From assembly GCF_007786475.1 (NCBI RefSeq), contig NZ_VNJJ01000014.1, positions 1 to 64,000 of the forward strand: a DNA stretch of 64,000 nucleotides. Direction: 5' to 3'. Shown here piece after piece: positions 18,586-27,332 of the stretch. A program made the translations under genes and the position numbers. Position 1 is the first letter of the stretch, and each line of letters starts with the position of its first letter. Under the pieces are notes generated by a model, which did not search any database, had not been told where the DNA came from, and saw only the letters and a program-made list of their open reading frames with translations. This DNA comes from Cohnella terricola (lineage in GTDB: Bacteria > Bacillota > Bacilli > Paenibacillales > Paenibacillaceae).

Positions 18586-20286
18586 ATGCTCTTACGCAGC
18601 GCTGCGTCCATATTGTCTCCGTACTTCGCCGAATCGCCCGCACAGTTGCTTGCCATGCTTGAAACTCCGCCCCACGAAGAGATGGGCGACGTGTCGTTGC
18701 CCTGCTTCGCGTACGCCAAAATCCGCAAGCAAGCCCCGCAAGCGATCGCCGAACAGATTGCCGAACGCGTGAACGCCGACCGTTCCGACGTGCGCGCCGT
18801 AACCGCCGGCGGTTATCTCAACCTTTTCTTTCAAGGCGGACATTGGAGAACCGAGATCGTCGAACGCGCACTGGACGCCGATTACGGACGCTCCGACATT
18901 GGCCAAGGCAAGCGCGTCGTCATCGACATGTCCTCGCCCAATATCGCCAAGCCGTTCAGCATCGGACATCTTCGCTCAACGATGATCGGGAACGCTTTGG
19001 TTCACCTGTACCGCGCTACCGGCCATAAAGTCGTCAACGTCAACCATATCGGGGACTGGGGAACTCAATTCGGCAAGCTGATCGTCGCTTACCTCAAATG
19101 GGGCGACAAGGCCGTGCTCGATCGGGAACCGATCCGGGAAAGCTTGCGCTTGTACGTTGAGTTCCACCAGCAAGCGGAGTTGGACCCCGGTCTTGAAGAC
19201 GAGGCGAGGGAAGCGTTCGCGAAGCTTGAGCAAGGGGACGCCGAGACGCGCGAGCTGTGGCAATATTTCATCGACGAGAGCATGAAGGAGTTTCAGCGCG
19301 TTTACGAGCGGCTTGGCGTAAGCTTCGATTCCTATGCAGGAGAGAGCTTCTATAACGACAAGATCGCTCCCGTCGTGAGCAAGCTGGAGGACCTCTCCTT
19401 GTTGGAAGAAGACGACGGCGCCCGGATCGTCCGCCTGGAAGAGCTCAACCTTCCTCCGTGTCTTGTTCTAAAGAAAGACGGTTCAACCATCTACGCCGTT
19501 CGCGACCTAGCTACGGCCATTTACCGCAAAGATGTGCTCGGAGCGGACGAGATTCTCTACGTCGTCGGCGCGGAGCAAAGCTTGCATTTCCAACAAGTGT
19601 TCTCGGTACTCGGCAAAATGGGGTACGATTGGGCGTCGGGCTGCCGGCACATTCCTTTTGGCTTGATGACTTTCGGCGGCAAGAAGATGTCCACGCGCAG
19701 AGGCAAAGTCGTGTTTCTCGAAGAGGTGCTGGACGAAGCGACAGATCGCGCTTTGCGCATCATCGACGCGAAAAATCCCGGACTGGCGGGCAAAGAAGCC
19801 ATTGCCGAAGCGGTCGGCGTCGGCGCCATTATCTTCGGCGACTTGAAGCATCACAGGCAATTGTCCGTGGATTTCGATCTGGAGGAAGCCGTCAGCTTCG
19901 ATGGGGAGACGGGACCGTATCTGCAATATGCCCACGCGCGGATATGCACTTTGCTCGAAAAAGGGAACTACGAGAAACTTCTCAAACAGACGGCCGTCGA
20001 CGGGACATACTTATCGTCAGATTCCGCTTGGGCGTGTATCAAGACGCTCTCCAGATACGAGGCCGCCATCCTCGAAGCCGTGCGTCTCGATGAGCCGTTC
20101 GTCGTGGCGAAGTATTTGCTTAGTCTGGCCAAAGACTTCAATCGTTTCTATAACTCCGGCAAAATTCTGGCCGACGGTGTGAGCGATGCCGAAATCATCT
20201 CTAAACTCAGTCTGTCTGCGGCCGTTGCCAACGTGTTAAAGCAAGGACTGAATCTGCTGGGCATACAAGCGCCTTCGGAGATGTAA
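18586..20286 (+). CDS. argS: Arginine--tRNA ligase (second copy, T-box controlled)
   Basis: A second ArgRS, 566 residues, clearly different from the first copy. It has HIGH as SIGHLRSTMIGNAL (within SSPNIAKPFSIGHLRS) and KMSK as KKMSTRRGKVVFLEEVL. The N-terminal Add-1 domain and C-terminal DALR domain are complete (ending LLGIQAPSEM), so it is probably active. It resembles the ArgRS lineage shared by some Firmicutes and eukaryotes more than the Bacillus housekeeping form; this is an impression, not an alignment. A T-box leader just upstream indicates induction when tRNA-Arg is uncharged. The ATG at 18586 has AAGGAGG upstream. It may serve as a starvation back-up or confer resistance to an ArgRS inhibitor. 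Confidence 0.95.
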   Translation: MLLRSAASILSPYFAESPAQLLAMLETPPHEEMGDVSLPCFAYAKIRKQAPQAIAEQIAERVNADRSDVRAVTAGGYLNLFFQGGHWRTEIVERALDADYGRSDIGQGKRVVIDMSSPNIAKPFSIGHLRSTMIGNALVHLYRATGHKVVNVNHIGDWGTQFGKLIVAYLKWGDKAVLDREPIRESLRLYVEFHQQAELDPGLEDEAREAFAKLEQGDAETRELWQYFIDESMKEFQRVYERLGVSFDSYAGESFYNDKIAPVVSKLEDLSLLEEDDGARIVRLEELNLPPCLVLKKDGSTIYAVRDLATAIYRKDVLGADEILYVVGAEQSLHFQQVFSVLGKMGYDWASGCRHIPFGLMTFGGKKMSTRRGKVVFLEEVLDEATDRALRIIDAKNPGLAGKEAIAEAVGVGAIIFGDLKHHRQLSVDFDLEEAVSFDGETGPYLQYAHARICTLLEKGNYEKLLKQTAVDGTYLSSDSAWACIKTLSRYEAAILEAVRLDEPFVVAKYLLSLAKDFNRFYNSGKILADGVSDAEIISKLSLSAAVANVLKQGLNLLGIQAPSEM

Positions 20287-20321
20287 CGAGTGCGGCCTGC
20301 GAGGCTAATTGGCGAGGGTTG

Positions 20322-20806
20322 ATCGAAACAATCGAGTAATTCTGTGACTGGGGCGCGAACCGGCGGGAGTAGCTCGAAAGAATCGTGTTATTCTGCCAAG
20401 AAGGCGGAGTAGCGAAGGAGTAGCTCGAAACAATCGAGTAATTCTGTGACGGGGCTCGAACCGGCGGGAGTAGCTCGAAACAATCGTGTTATTCTGCCAA
20501 GACGTCGGAGTAGCGAAGGAGTAGCTCGAAACAATCGAGTAATTCTGTGACTGGGGCGCGAACCGGCGGGAGTAGCTCGAAACAATCGAGTAATTCTGTG
20601 ACTGGGGCGCGAACCGGCGGGAGTAGCTCGAAAGAATCGTGTTATTCTGCCAAGACGACGGAGTATCGAAGGAGTAGCTCGAAAAAGTCGATCAATTCTG
20701 GGAGAGTGGTAGGGAACCGCAGGAGTAGCTCGAAACAATCGAGTAATTCTGTGACCGAGGCGCGAAACGGCGGGAGTTACTCGAATTAATCGAGTAATTC
20801 CCAGAC
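20322..20806. repeat. 51-bp tandem repeat array, ten units
   Basis: Ten units begin at 20322, 20373, 20424, 20474, 20525, 20576, 20627, 20678, 20729 and 20780, a period of 51 bp with one 50-bp unit. Each starts with CTCGAA (ATCGAA in the first). Two types are interspersed: A, CTCGAAACAATCGAGTAATT then CTGTGACTGGGGCGCGAACC, and B, CTCGAAAGAATCGTGTTATT then CTGCCAAGACG. Type A contains the small palindrome CTCGA-N5-TCGAG. The array lies between the convergent ends of argS and speB. Open frames through it result from 51 being divisible by three and are not taken as genes. Confidence 0.95.
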
Positions 20807-20811
20807 TCTAT

Positions 20812-20864
20812 AAAGCAAGCCCCTGAGCCGACGCGTTCAAACGTCGAAACAGGGGCTTGCGTGT
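20812..20864. terminator. Bidirectional terminator between argS and speB
   Basis: Stem GCAAGCCCCTG / CAGGGGCTTGC with an inner GACG/CGTC stem. It is followed by TGTTTTGTG on the plus strand and TTTATAG on the minus strand. It lies between the repeat array and the speB stop. Confidence 0.75.
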
Positions 20865-20873
20865 TTTGTGAGA

Positions 20874-21746
20874 TTATTTTACGAAGCCGAGGAGCATCTC
20901 GCGGATCATCTTCGAAGCGACGATCGGCGTCATCTCCGTCGGGTCGTAGATCGGGGCGACCTCGACAAGGTCGAAGCCGACGACGTTCACTCCGGAACGC
21001 GCGATCGCGTGAATCGCCTCGAGCAATTCCTTCGACGTAATGCCGCCCGCTTCCGTCGTTCCAGTTCCCGGAGCGGCAGACGGATCGAGCACGTCGATGT
21101 CGATCGTGACGTAGACCGGACGGCCCGCGAGAGAAGGAAGCTCTTTCTTGAGCGGTTCGGCCACTTCGAACGGATGAAAGTGGATGCCTGATTCCTGAGC
21201 ATATGTCCAGTCCTCTTTGGAACCGGATCGGATGCCGAATTGATAAATGTTGGACGGCCCCATCAGCTCAGCCGCTTTGCGAATCGGCGTGGAGTGCGAC
21301 AATGGCTCGCCTTCATAATCTTCGCGCAGATCGGTATGCGCGTCGAAGTGCAAAATTGCGAGATTCGGATACTTCTTGTATACCTCTTGAATGACCGGCC
21401 AGCTGACGAGATGCTCTCCGCCGAGTCCGACCGGAATTTTACCGTCGTTCAGCACGCCGCGCACGTATTCCCCGATGATGTCGAGGCTTTTGGCCGCGTT
21501 GCCGAACGGAAGCAGCAAATCGCCGGCGTCGAAATAGGCCATATCGTATAGACTGCGGTCCAGATAAGGGCTGTATTCCTCCAATCCGACGGATGCTTCG
21601 CGGATTCTGCCCGGGCCGAATCGCGAGCCGGGACGGAAGGATACGGTATAATCCATCGGCATGCCGTAAATAACGGCTTTGGAAGCCGCGTAATCGTCGG
21701 AGCTGCAGATGAACACATTGCCTGAGTAAGCTTGATTTAAGCGCAT
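20874..21746 (-). CDS. speB: Agmatinase
   Basis: Ureohydrolase of 290 residues, converting agmatine to putrescine and urea in the arginine-to-polyamine route. The binuclear manganese motifs are present: GGEHLVSWP, LHFDAHTDLREDYEGE, and the DIDVLDPSAAPGTGTTEAGG block. The length and the start RLNQAYSGNVFI match Bacillus SpeB. An AAGGAGA Shine-Dalgarno lies 12 bases before the ATG. It follows speE by 20 bases on the same strand, the usual speE-speB pair, so putrescine made here feeds spermidine synthase. The pair lies near pbpG as in B. subtilis. Confidence 0.96.
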   Translation of the reverse strand: MRLNQAYSGNVFICSSDDYAASKAVIYGMPMDYTVSFRPGSRFGPGRIREASVGLEEYSPYLDRSLYDMAYFDAGDLLLPFGNAAKSLDIIGEYVRGVLNDGKIPVGLGGEHLVSWPVIQEVYKKYPNLAILHFDAHTDLREDYEGEPLSHSTPIRKAAELMGPSNIYQFGIRSGSKEDWTYAQESGIHFHPFEVAEPLKKELPSLAGRPVYVTIDIDVLDPSAAPGTGTTEAGGITSKELLEAIHAIARSGVNVVGFDLVEVAPIYDPTEMTPIVASKMIREMLLGFVK

Positions 21747-21766
21747 AGAAATAGTGAGTCTCCTTT

Positions 21767-22603
21767 TTATTTCGTTAGATCTTCCACGAACTTCGGCAGC
21801 GCGAACGCGGCCTTATGCAGGCGAGACGTGTAGTACTTGGTGTCGAGCTCGGGAATCTGGCTCTCGTCCACGGCTAGCGGATCGTACTTCTTGCTGCCCA
21901 TCGTGAACGTCCACAAGCCGCTCGGATACGTCGGAATATTCGCCACGTATACTCGGACGATGTCGAACACCTCTTTGACGTCGCGGTTAACGCTTTTGAT
22001 CAGATCCGCCTTGAACCACGGGTTGTCTGTCTGGGCCACGAAAATTCCGTCTTCTTTTAACGCGTCGTGAATGCCTTGGTAGAAACCTTTTGTGAACAGG
22101 TTCACGGCAGGCCCAACCGGCTCCGTGGAATCGACCATGATGACGTCGTATGTATTCTTATGGTCGTGGATGTGCATGTACCCGTCGTTCACGATGACTT
22201 CGACGCGCGGATCGTCCAATTGGCCCGCGATGGAAGGTAGGTATTTTTTCGAGTATTCGATGACTTTGCCGTCGATTTCGACCAGCACCGCTTTTTTTAC
22301 TTTCGGATGCTTAAGAACCTCGCGAATAACGCCGCCGTCGCCGCCGCCGACCACAAGCACGTTCTCCGGATTCGGGTGAGTGAACAGCGCCGGGTGCGCC
22401 ACCATCTCGTGGTAGACGAACTCGTCCTTCACCGTCGTCATGACCATGCCGTCCAGAACGAGCATGTTGCCGTATTCTTCCGTTTCGATCATCGCAAGTT
22501 CCTGGAAATCCGTCTGCTCGTGCACCATCGTTTGTTTGATTTTCATCGTAATACCGAAATTTTCGGTTTGTTTCTCCGTATACCACAGTTCCATAGAAGA
22601 CAT
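21767..22603 (-). CDS. speE: Spermidine synthase (polyamine aminopropyltransferase)
   Basis: Aminopropyltransferase of 278 residues that moves the aminopropyl group from decarboxylated SAM to putrescine. It has the N-terminal beta domain ([20 protein letters not shown]) and a Rossmann-like methyltransferase fold with the cofactor site [16 protein letters not shown]. The substrate-binding acidic motif is [11 protein letters not shown]. The ATG at 22603 is taken as start, seven bases after AAGGG; a downstream ATG at 22594 is possible. It is the first gene of the speE-speB operon. The 210-base gap to the divergent PBP gene should hold both promoters. Confidence 0.96.
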   Translation of the reverse strand: MSSMELWYTEKQTENFGITMKIKQTMVHEQTDFQELAMIETEEYGNMLVLDGMVMTTVKDEFVYHEMVAHPALFTHPNPENVLVVGGGDGGVIREVLKHPKVKKAVLVEIDGKVIEYSKKYLPSIAGQLDDPRVEVIVNDGYMHIHDHKNTYDVIMVDSTEPVGPAVNLFTKGFYQGIHDALKEDGIFVAQTDNPWFKADLIKSVNRDVKEVFDIVRVYVANIPTYPSGLWTFTMGSKKYDPLAVDESQIPELDTKYYTSRLHKAAFALPKFVEDLTK

Positions 22604-22813
22604 GCACAATCCCTTCTTTCTATGAGCTGACCGCTACCGTTATTGTATCAAACTAGATGTATTATATAAAATCAACGCTAAAAAGCAACAATTCGAAACG
22701 GAATTTAATCGCGGTTTAACAAACACCTGTCCGCGTTCGAAGAATAGCCTCTTTCGTCCTTTTCCATACTAAGGAAACCAATCATTCCTTATCCGCTGCA
22801 AAGGGGCGTCTTC

Positions 22814-24871
22814 ATGGATCTCAACAACAAAGACGAACAAGTCGCGGCCCGTTCGCTATCCCGATGGAGCAAGCTGCGGCGAAGAATCGGGTGGATGACA
22901 CTGTTCACCCTCCTGTCGTTGTCCGCGGCCGGCTTTCTGCTGCTGCGATACGCTCCCCTTCCCGCCGGGGCGTCGATGCAAGCAACGCAAATTCTCGACG
23001 CGAACGGAGAGACGATCGCCTCTCTGCAAGGAGGCGTCAATCGGCCGATCGCCAAGCTCGCCGATATCTCTCCTTGGCTCGTCAAGGCTACGCTCGCCGT
23101 CGAAGACCGTCGCTTCTACGAGCATGCCGGCGTCGATTGGCGCGGACTCGCCAGAGCCGCCTGGGTGGATATCCGGCATATGTCCAAGGAACAAGGCGCG
23201 AGTACGTTAACCCAGCAACTCGCCCGAAATCTATATTTGTCCCACGAACGTACCTGGACTCGCAAGCTCAAAGAAGCCTGGTACGCTGCCAGACTGGAAC
23301 AATCGTATTCCAAAGACGAGATTCTCGAGCTGTACCTGAACCAAATCTACTACGGCCATGGAGCTTACGGCGCCGAAGCGGCGGCTAGGCTCTATTTCAA
23401 CAAGTCTGCCAAGGATCTGACGATCGCGGAGAGCGCTCTGCTGGCCGGCATACCGAAAGGTCCCCGCTATTATTCCCCGCATCTGAACCCGGCCGGCTCG
23501 AGATCCAGGCAGCGCACGGTTCTGCAAGCGATGCGGGACACGAACCGGTTAACGGAGGCCCAAGCCAATCGAGCTGCAAGCATAGTGGTGAACGTCCGGT
23601 CCCTGCCGGAGGAAGATCAGCGCGCGGCTCCTTACTTCGCGGATTACGTCAAGAAGATCGCTATCGAACGGCTGGGCATTGACGAGCGGCTGATGAACGA
23701 AGGCGGGCTGACGATTCGAACGACGCTTGATCTGCGAATGCAGAGGATCGCCGAGGACGCCGTCAAGAAAGGGCTGCAAGGCGGGAACGAGGAACTGCAG
23801 ACGGCGCTGATCGCCGTTGATCCGCGCAACGGCTACATCAAAGCAATGGTCGGGGGAAGAAACTATCGCAACAATCAATTCAATCGCGTCTTCGCCAAAA
23901 CGCGGCAGCCCGGTTCCTCCTTCAAACCGATCGTGTACGCAACCGCTTTGGAACGTCATGCGGTTACGCCGGCGTCCCGGTTCCGGAGCGAGCCGACTTT
24001 GTTTTATTTCGACCATGATCGGCAGATTTATCGGCCCGGCAATTACAACGGGCATTATTTTCATGGGGATATCGCCATGCGTCAAGCGATCGCAGCCTCG
24101 GACAACATCTATGCCGTCCATACGATCATGCAGACCGGCCCGGAGGCCGTGATCGAAATGGCGAGGAAAGTCGGCATTACGTCGACGCTCAATGCGGTTC
24201 CTTCCCTTGCCCTTGGCACGTTCCCGGTGAGCCCGTTCGAGATGGCATTCGCATTCTCCGTATTCGCGAACGAAGGGCGCCGGACGGAGCCTTCCGCGAT
24301 TACGCGAATACAGGACCGGAGCGGACGGGTTCTGTACGAGAGCCATCCGAAGGAAGAGCAGGTCATCACCCCGGCGCTCGCTTACGTCACGACGAATCTG
24401 CTGGAGAGCGTGTTCGAGAGAGGGGGCACGGCTCGCCGCATATCGAAGATGCTGCACCGTCCCGTTGCCGGCAAGACGGGCACGACGGACTCCGACGCCT
24501 GGTTCGTCGGGTATACGCCGGAGCTCGCGACCGCCGTGTGGGTCGGCTACGATCGCGGGCGAGCGATTACTTCCAGCGAGGCTCATCGGGCCGCGCCGAT
24601 CTTCGCGCGGTTTACGGAGGGGTCTCTCGGGGATGCGTCTCCACAAGCTTTCCGCATGCCCGATGGAGTTGCGCAAGCCTATATCGATCCTGCGACAGGC
24701 TTGCTCTCATCCCCGATATGCCCCGGCCGCGGCGTCATGGAAGTTTTCCTCGAGGGAACGGAACCGACGCTGAGCTGCGCCCCGCTCGGAGACGAGCCTC
24801 GAGCCAAGCCGGATTCGCCTCCTCCGGTCCGTCATTGGTGGAAGAAGCTGCGCCGCATGTGGGGTTCATGA
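22814..24871 (+). CDS. pbpG: Class A penicillin-binding protein, PbpG-like
   Basis: Bifunctional peptidoglycan synthase of 685 residues. One N-terminal membrane anchor (about residues 28-50) is followed by the GT51 glycosyltransferase domain with catalytic Glu in AVEDRRFYEHAGVDW and the conserved QGASTLTQQLARNLYL. The transpeptidase domain has the active Ser in PGSSFKPIVYATALE, the SxN motif as SDN in AASDNIYAVH, and KTGT in PVAGKTGTTDSDAWF. The C-terminus is a short Pro/basic tail. In B. subtilis the gene next to speE is pbpG, a forespore sigma-F gene needed with pbpF for spore cortex primordial wall; the conserved position suggests the same role here. Confidence 0.92.
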   Translation: MDLNNKDEQVAARSLSRWSKLRRRIGWMTLFTLLSLSAAGFLLLRYAPLPAGASMQATQILDANGETIASLQGGVNRPIAKLADISPWLVKATLAVEDRRFYEHAGVDWRGLARAAWVDIRHMSKEQGASTLTQQLARNLYLSHERTWTRKLKEAWYAARLEQSYSKDEILELYLNQIYYGHGAYGAEAAARLYFNKSAKDLTIAESALLAGIPKGPRYYSPHLNPAGSRSRQRTVLQAMRDTNRLTEAQANRAASIVVNVRSLPEEDQRAAPYFADYVKKIAIERLGIDERLMNEGGLTIRTTLDLRMQRIAEDAVKKGLQGGNEELQTALIAVDPRNGYIKAMVGGRNYRNNQFNRVFAKTRQPGSSFKPIVYATALERHAVTPASRFRSEPTLFYFDHDRQIYRPGNYNGHYFHGDIAMRQAIAASDNIYAVHTIMQTGPEAVIEMARKVGITSTLNAVPSLALGTFPVSPFEMAFAFSVFANEGRRTEPSAITRIQDRSGRVLYESHPKEEQVITPALAYVTTNLLESVFERGGTARRISKMLHRPVAGKTGTTDSDAWFVGYTPELATAVWVGYDRGRAITSSEAHRAAPIFARFTEGSLGDASPQAFRMPDGVAQAYIDPATGLLSSPICPGRGVMEVFLEGTEPTLSCAPLGDEPRAKPDSPPPVRHWWKKLRRMWGS

Positions 24872-24892
24872 CGCCGGATCATATTCGGGAGA

Positions 24893-24937
24893 AACCAAGG
24901 AGCTATGCGGCATGCGTTTGCTAAGCTCCTTGGTTTT
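24893..24937 (+). terminator. Terminator after the PBP gene
   Basis: Stem AACCAAGGAGCT / AGCTCCTTGGTT with a loop of about 18 bases, followed by TTTTTTG. It is 22 bases past the PBP stop. Confidence 0.9.
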
Positions 24938-24939
24938 TT

Positions 24940-25384
24940 GCGTTCACAGCTGCATTCTTAGAAAATTGTCGGCAAGGGAATGCCGCTCTACGCATGGCGC
25001 GGGTACGTTTATGTGTCCGCCGATGCTAGTATGTCCATGCCCGCATGGCTAAAGGACGTCAGCGCCGTTATTTCTTCCAAATCATCGTTTTCCGAAATCT
25101 AGCGGACACCAGGGACTTTATTGGCCTCGAAAAGCATGATTTCGACCTTCTTCATGCGATTAGCGGCTGCCAAGTCCGTTAGAATTCCAATCGGCGGATA
25201 ATCGGGCAAATAGTGCCGTCAGGTCCGTCAAGCTCGGTGGTGCAGGGTTGTTGCTGTACGATTGTAGAAAAGCGACATATGGGACATGCTCTTTTTCCGC
25301 TTTAGACACCTTTTTCCTTTCACAGGTTTTCATAATCGAGTAAGATTGGATTACTGAAGTATCGTTGCCCAGGAGGCTGCCCGA
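24940..25384. other. Gene-free stretch, possibly a decayed gene
   Basis: No convincing ORF, RNA or repeat was found here. On the minus strand short coding-like pieces in different frames end in stops close together: one reads VPYVAFLQSYSNNPAPPSL and onward to a stop near 25172, another ends VEIMLFEANKVPGVR near 25099. This might be the remnant of a gene broken by frameshifts. I recognise no family. The right end should carry the promoter of the two-component operon. Confidence 0.3.
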
Positions 25385-26089
25385 ATGATGAAAATCAAAG
25401 TGCTGATCGCCGATGACAATTCGTTTATCCGCGAAGGGATGAAGATCATTCTGTCCACATTCGGCGATTTCGAGGTCGTCGGCACGGCGGAGGACGGCTC
25501 GGAAGCAGTCGCTTTCTGCCGCGGCAACGAGGTCGACGTTGCCCTGCTCGACGTGCGGATGCCGAACATGAACGGCGTGGAGGCCACGCGCATCCTGGCG
25601 GCGGAGACCAAGACGAAACCGCTTATTCTAACAACCTTCGACGACGACGAATTTATTCTGGAAGCGGTCAAAGCCGGCGCTAGAGGTTATCTGCTGAAGA
25701 ACAACGACCCCGAACGAATTCGCGACGCGATTAGAAGCGTGTATCACGACCATCGCGTCCTGCAAGACGTCGTGCTGGATAAACTCAAATCTGGTTTGCT
25801 CTCCGACGCCGGGAGCGCCGCCGTATCGCCTTCTCCCCCTGCCAGCCCCGTCTGCCATACGGAGGGTCACCCGTCAATCGACCGCGGAATCTTCACGGAA
25901 CGCGAACTGGAAGTGATGGCACAGATCGCCAGAGGCCTGGCCAATAAGGAAATCTCCAAGAAGCTGTTTATTTCCGAAGGAACGATCGCCAATTACATTA
26001 CTTCGATTCTGAACAAAACGGGCCTCGAGCACCGGACGCAAATCGCAATCTATTATCTGACGGGTGAAACCAAAATGTCCGACGAATAG
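25385..26089 (+). CDS. NarL/LuxR-family response regulator (LnrK-like)
   Basis: Response regulator of 234 residues. The receiver domain (1-120) has the acidic pair in LIADDNSF, the phosphorylation Asp in VALLDVRMPNMNG near residue 57, and Lys in YLLKNNDPERI. A Ser/Pro linker (residues 140-160) leads to a LuxR-type helix-turn-helix with ERELEVMAQIARGLANKEIS and SEGTIANYITSILNKTGLE. The start is the first of two ATGs after GGAGG. It is followed by its histidine kinase ten bases on and then by an ABC-2 exporter. The layout matches B. subtilis lnrJK-lnrLMN (linearmycin resistance) except that the regulator comes first. Confidence 0.9.
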   Translation: MMKIKVLIADDNSFIREGMKIILSTFGDFEVVGTAEDGSEAVAFCRGNEVDVALLDVRMPNMNGVEATRILAAETKTKPLILTTFDDDEFILEAVKAGARGYLLKNNDPERIRDAIRSVYHDHRVLQDVVLDKLKSGLLSDAGSAAVSPSPPASPVCHTEGHPSIDRGIFTERELEVMAQIARGLANKEISKKLFISEGTIANYITSILNKTGLEHRTQIAIYYLTGETKMSDE

Positions 26090-26099
26090 GAGACGGATC

Positions 26100-27209
26100 A
26101 TGGATTTCTGGAGCATCGGCGCTAAGTCCTGCCTGTTGGTCTACGTCATTGCCGTCTCGTTCTTTCCGGAACCGTCGGCCAACCCTTGGACGATTCTCGT
26201 CTGTTTATCTTACATCTGCCTGAACATCGCCCTGCCGATCTTCAAGCATGCCCATCCGAAGCTGCCGCTCGCCTGTGCGTCGATCGCCCTCGCGGCATAC
26301 AGCGCTTACAGCCTGAATCCGGCTTTCCTGCTGCTTCTGCCGGCGAGTCTATACGAGCTTGCCGGATATGTCGGCAGGAGCAAGCTTCTTCTGATTCCGG
26401 CGGCGATCGCGCCGATTCCGTTCGTCCCCCACGCGGAACTCCCCGAATTTCTGCTCGCGGCTTCGCTCTGCCTGCTGCTGTACGCAGGTGGACGAAATTC
26501 GACGGACAAGCTGGCGCGCGCCCGGAACGAAGCGGACAAAATGCGCGAAGAACTACAACGGATTACCCGCTCCCTTAACGAGAACAACGAATATATTCGT
26601 AGATCCGAATACACGATTAAGCTGGAGGAACGCAATCGCCTGTCTCAGCAAATCCATGACGATATCGGCCATGCGATGGCCGGAGCGCTTATCCAGATGG
26701 AAGCCTCGAGAAGATTGCTGGATGCGGACTCAGGCAGAGCTTCAGAACTACTCGGCAATGCCATCTCGATCTCCAAGGAAGGGTTGGAGAAGATCCGGCT
26801 GACGCTGAAAGACCTGAAGCCGAAATCGGAAGAGCTTGGGATCAATCGACTTCGTCTGCTTGCAGAAGATTTGTCTGTCAAACATCCCGTGCAAGCCTCG
26901 CTATCCCATCAGGGCGATATCGACGCCGTCTCGCCGATTCAATGGAAGATTATCCAGGAGAACGCGGTCGAAGCGATCACGAATTCGCTGAAGTACGGCA
27001 AAGCGACTTCCATTCATATCGAGATTCAGGTATTGAACAAATTCGTGAAGTCGGCCGTCGCAGACAACGGGATCGGAGCGGAGAAAGTCGTGAAAGGGCT
27101 CGGCATCGTCGGAATGGAGGAGAGAGCGGCTTCCATCGGAGGGACTGTCATCGTCGACGGTACGAATGGCTTTAGTGTGACGACGCTTCTTCCTCGCGGA
27201 AGCGAATGA
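26100..27209 (+). CDS. NarL-partner sensor histidine kinase (LnrJ-like)
   Basis: Kinase of 369 residues. The first 130 residues are hydrophobic, with about five membrane segments and short loops, so it is an intramembrane-sensing kinase with little extracellular sequence. A coiled linker precedes the HisKA_3 box QIHDDIGHAMAGALIQME (His near residue 184). The HATPase domain has N-box NAVEAITNSLKYG and the glycine-rich DNGIGAEKVVKGLGIVG. The ATG at 26100 has TAGGAG upstream; the reading frame extends further left but overlaps the regulator stop. It pairs with the response regulator just before it. By analogy with LnrJ it may sense amphipathic or polyene agents in the membrane; this is inference. 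Confidence 0.88.
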   Translation: MDFWSIGAKSCLLVYVIAVSFFPEPSANPWTILVCLSYICLNIALPIFKHAHPKLPLACASIALAAYSAYSLNPAFLLLLPASLYELAGYVGRSKLLLIPAAIAPIPFVPHAELPEFLLAASLCLLLYAGGRNSTDKLARARNEADKMREELQRITRSLNENNEYIRRSEYTIKLEERNRLSQQIHDDIGHAMAGALIQMEASRRLLDADSGRASELLGNAISISKEGLEKIRLTLKDLKPKSEELGINRLRLLAEDLSVKHPVQASLSHQGDIDAVSPIQWKIIQENAVEAITNSLKYGKATSIHIEIQVLNKFVKSAVADNGIGAEKVVKGLGIVGMEERAASIGGTVIVDGTNGFSVTTLLPRGSE

Positions 27210-27247
27210 ACTATATCATGCTCGCGAACATGAAATTTCTCATGCCG

Positions 27248-27285
27248 AAAGGATGAACTTATGCACTGACATAAGGGCATCCTTT
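27248..27285 (+). terminator. Terminator between kinase and ABC genes
   Basis: Stem AAAGGATG-CTTATG / CATAAG-CATCCTTT with a six-base loop, then TTTTTCTTT. It ends the two-component transcript, so the exporter genes are a separate unit, probably activated by the regulator. Confidence 0.9.
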
Positions 27286-27332
27286 TTCTTTACAATACGG
27301 TCATAACCTCTTAACAAGATGGAGTGATTCGG

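Noticed and set aside
20388..20789. Open frames of 80 and 116 codons through the 51-bp array on both strands
   Set aside because: The period is a multiple of three, so a stop-free unit stays stop-free in repeats. There is no ribosome site, and both strands are equally open.
26064..26099. Longer start for the sensor kinase overlapping the response regulator
   Set aside because: The first residues (MKPKCPTNRRR) come from out-of-frame reading of the regulator end. The ATG at 26100 has a clear TAGGAG site and begins the first membrane helix.
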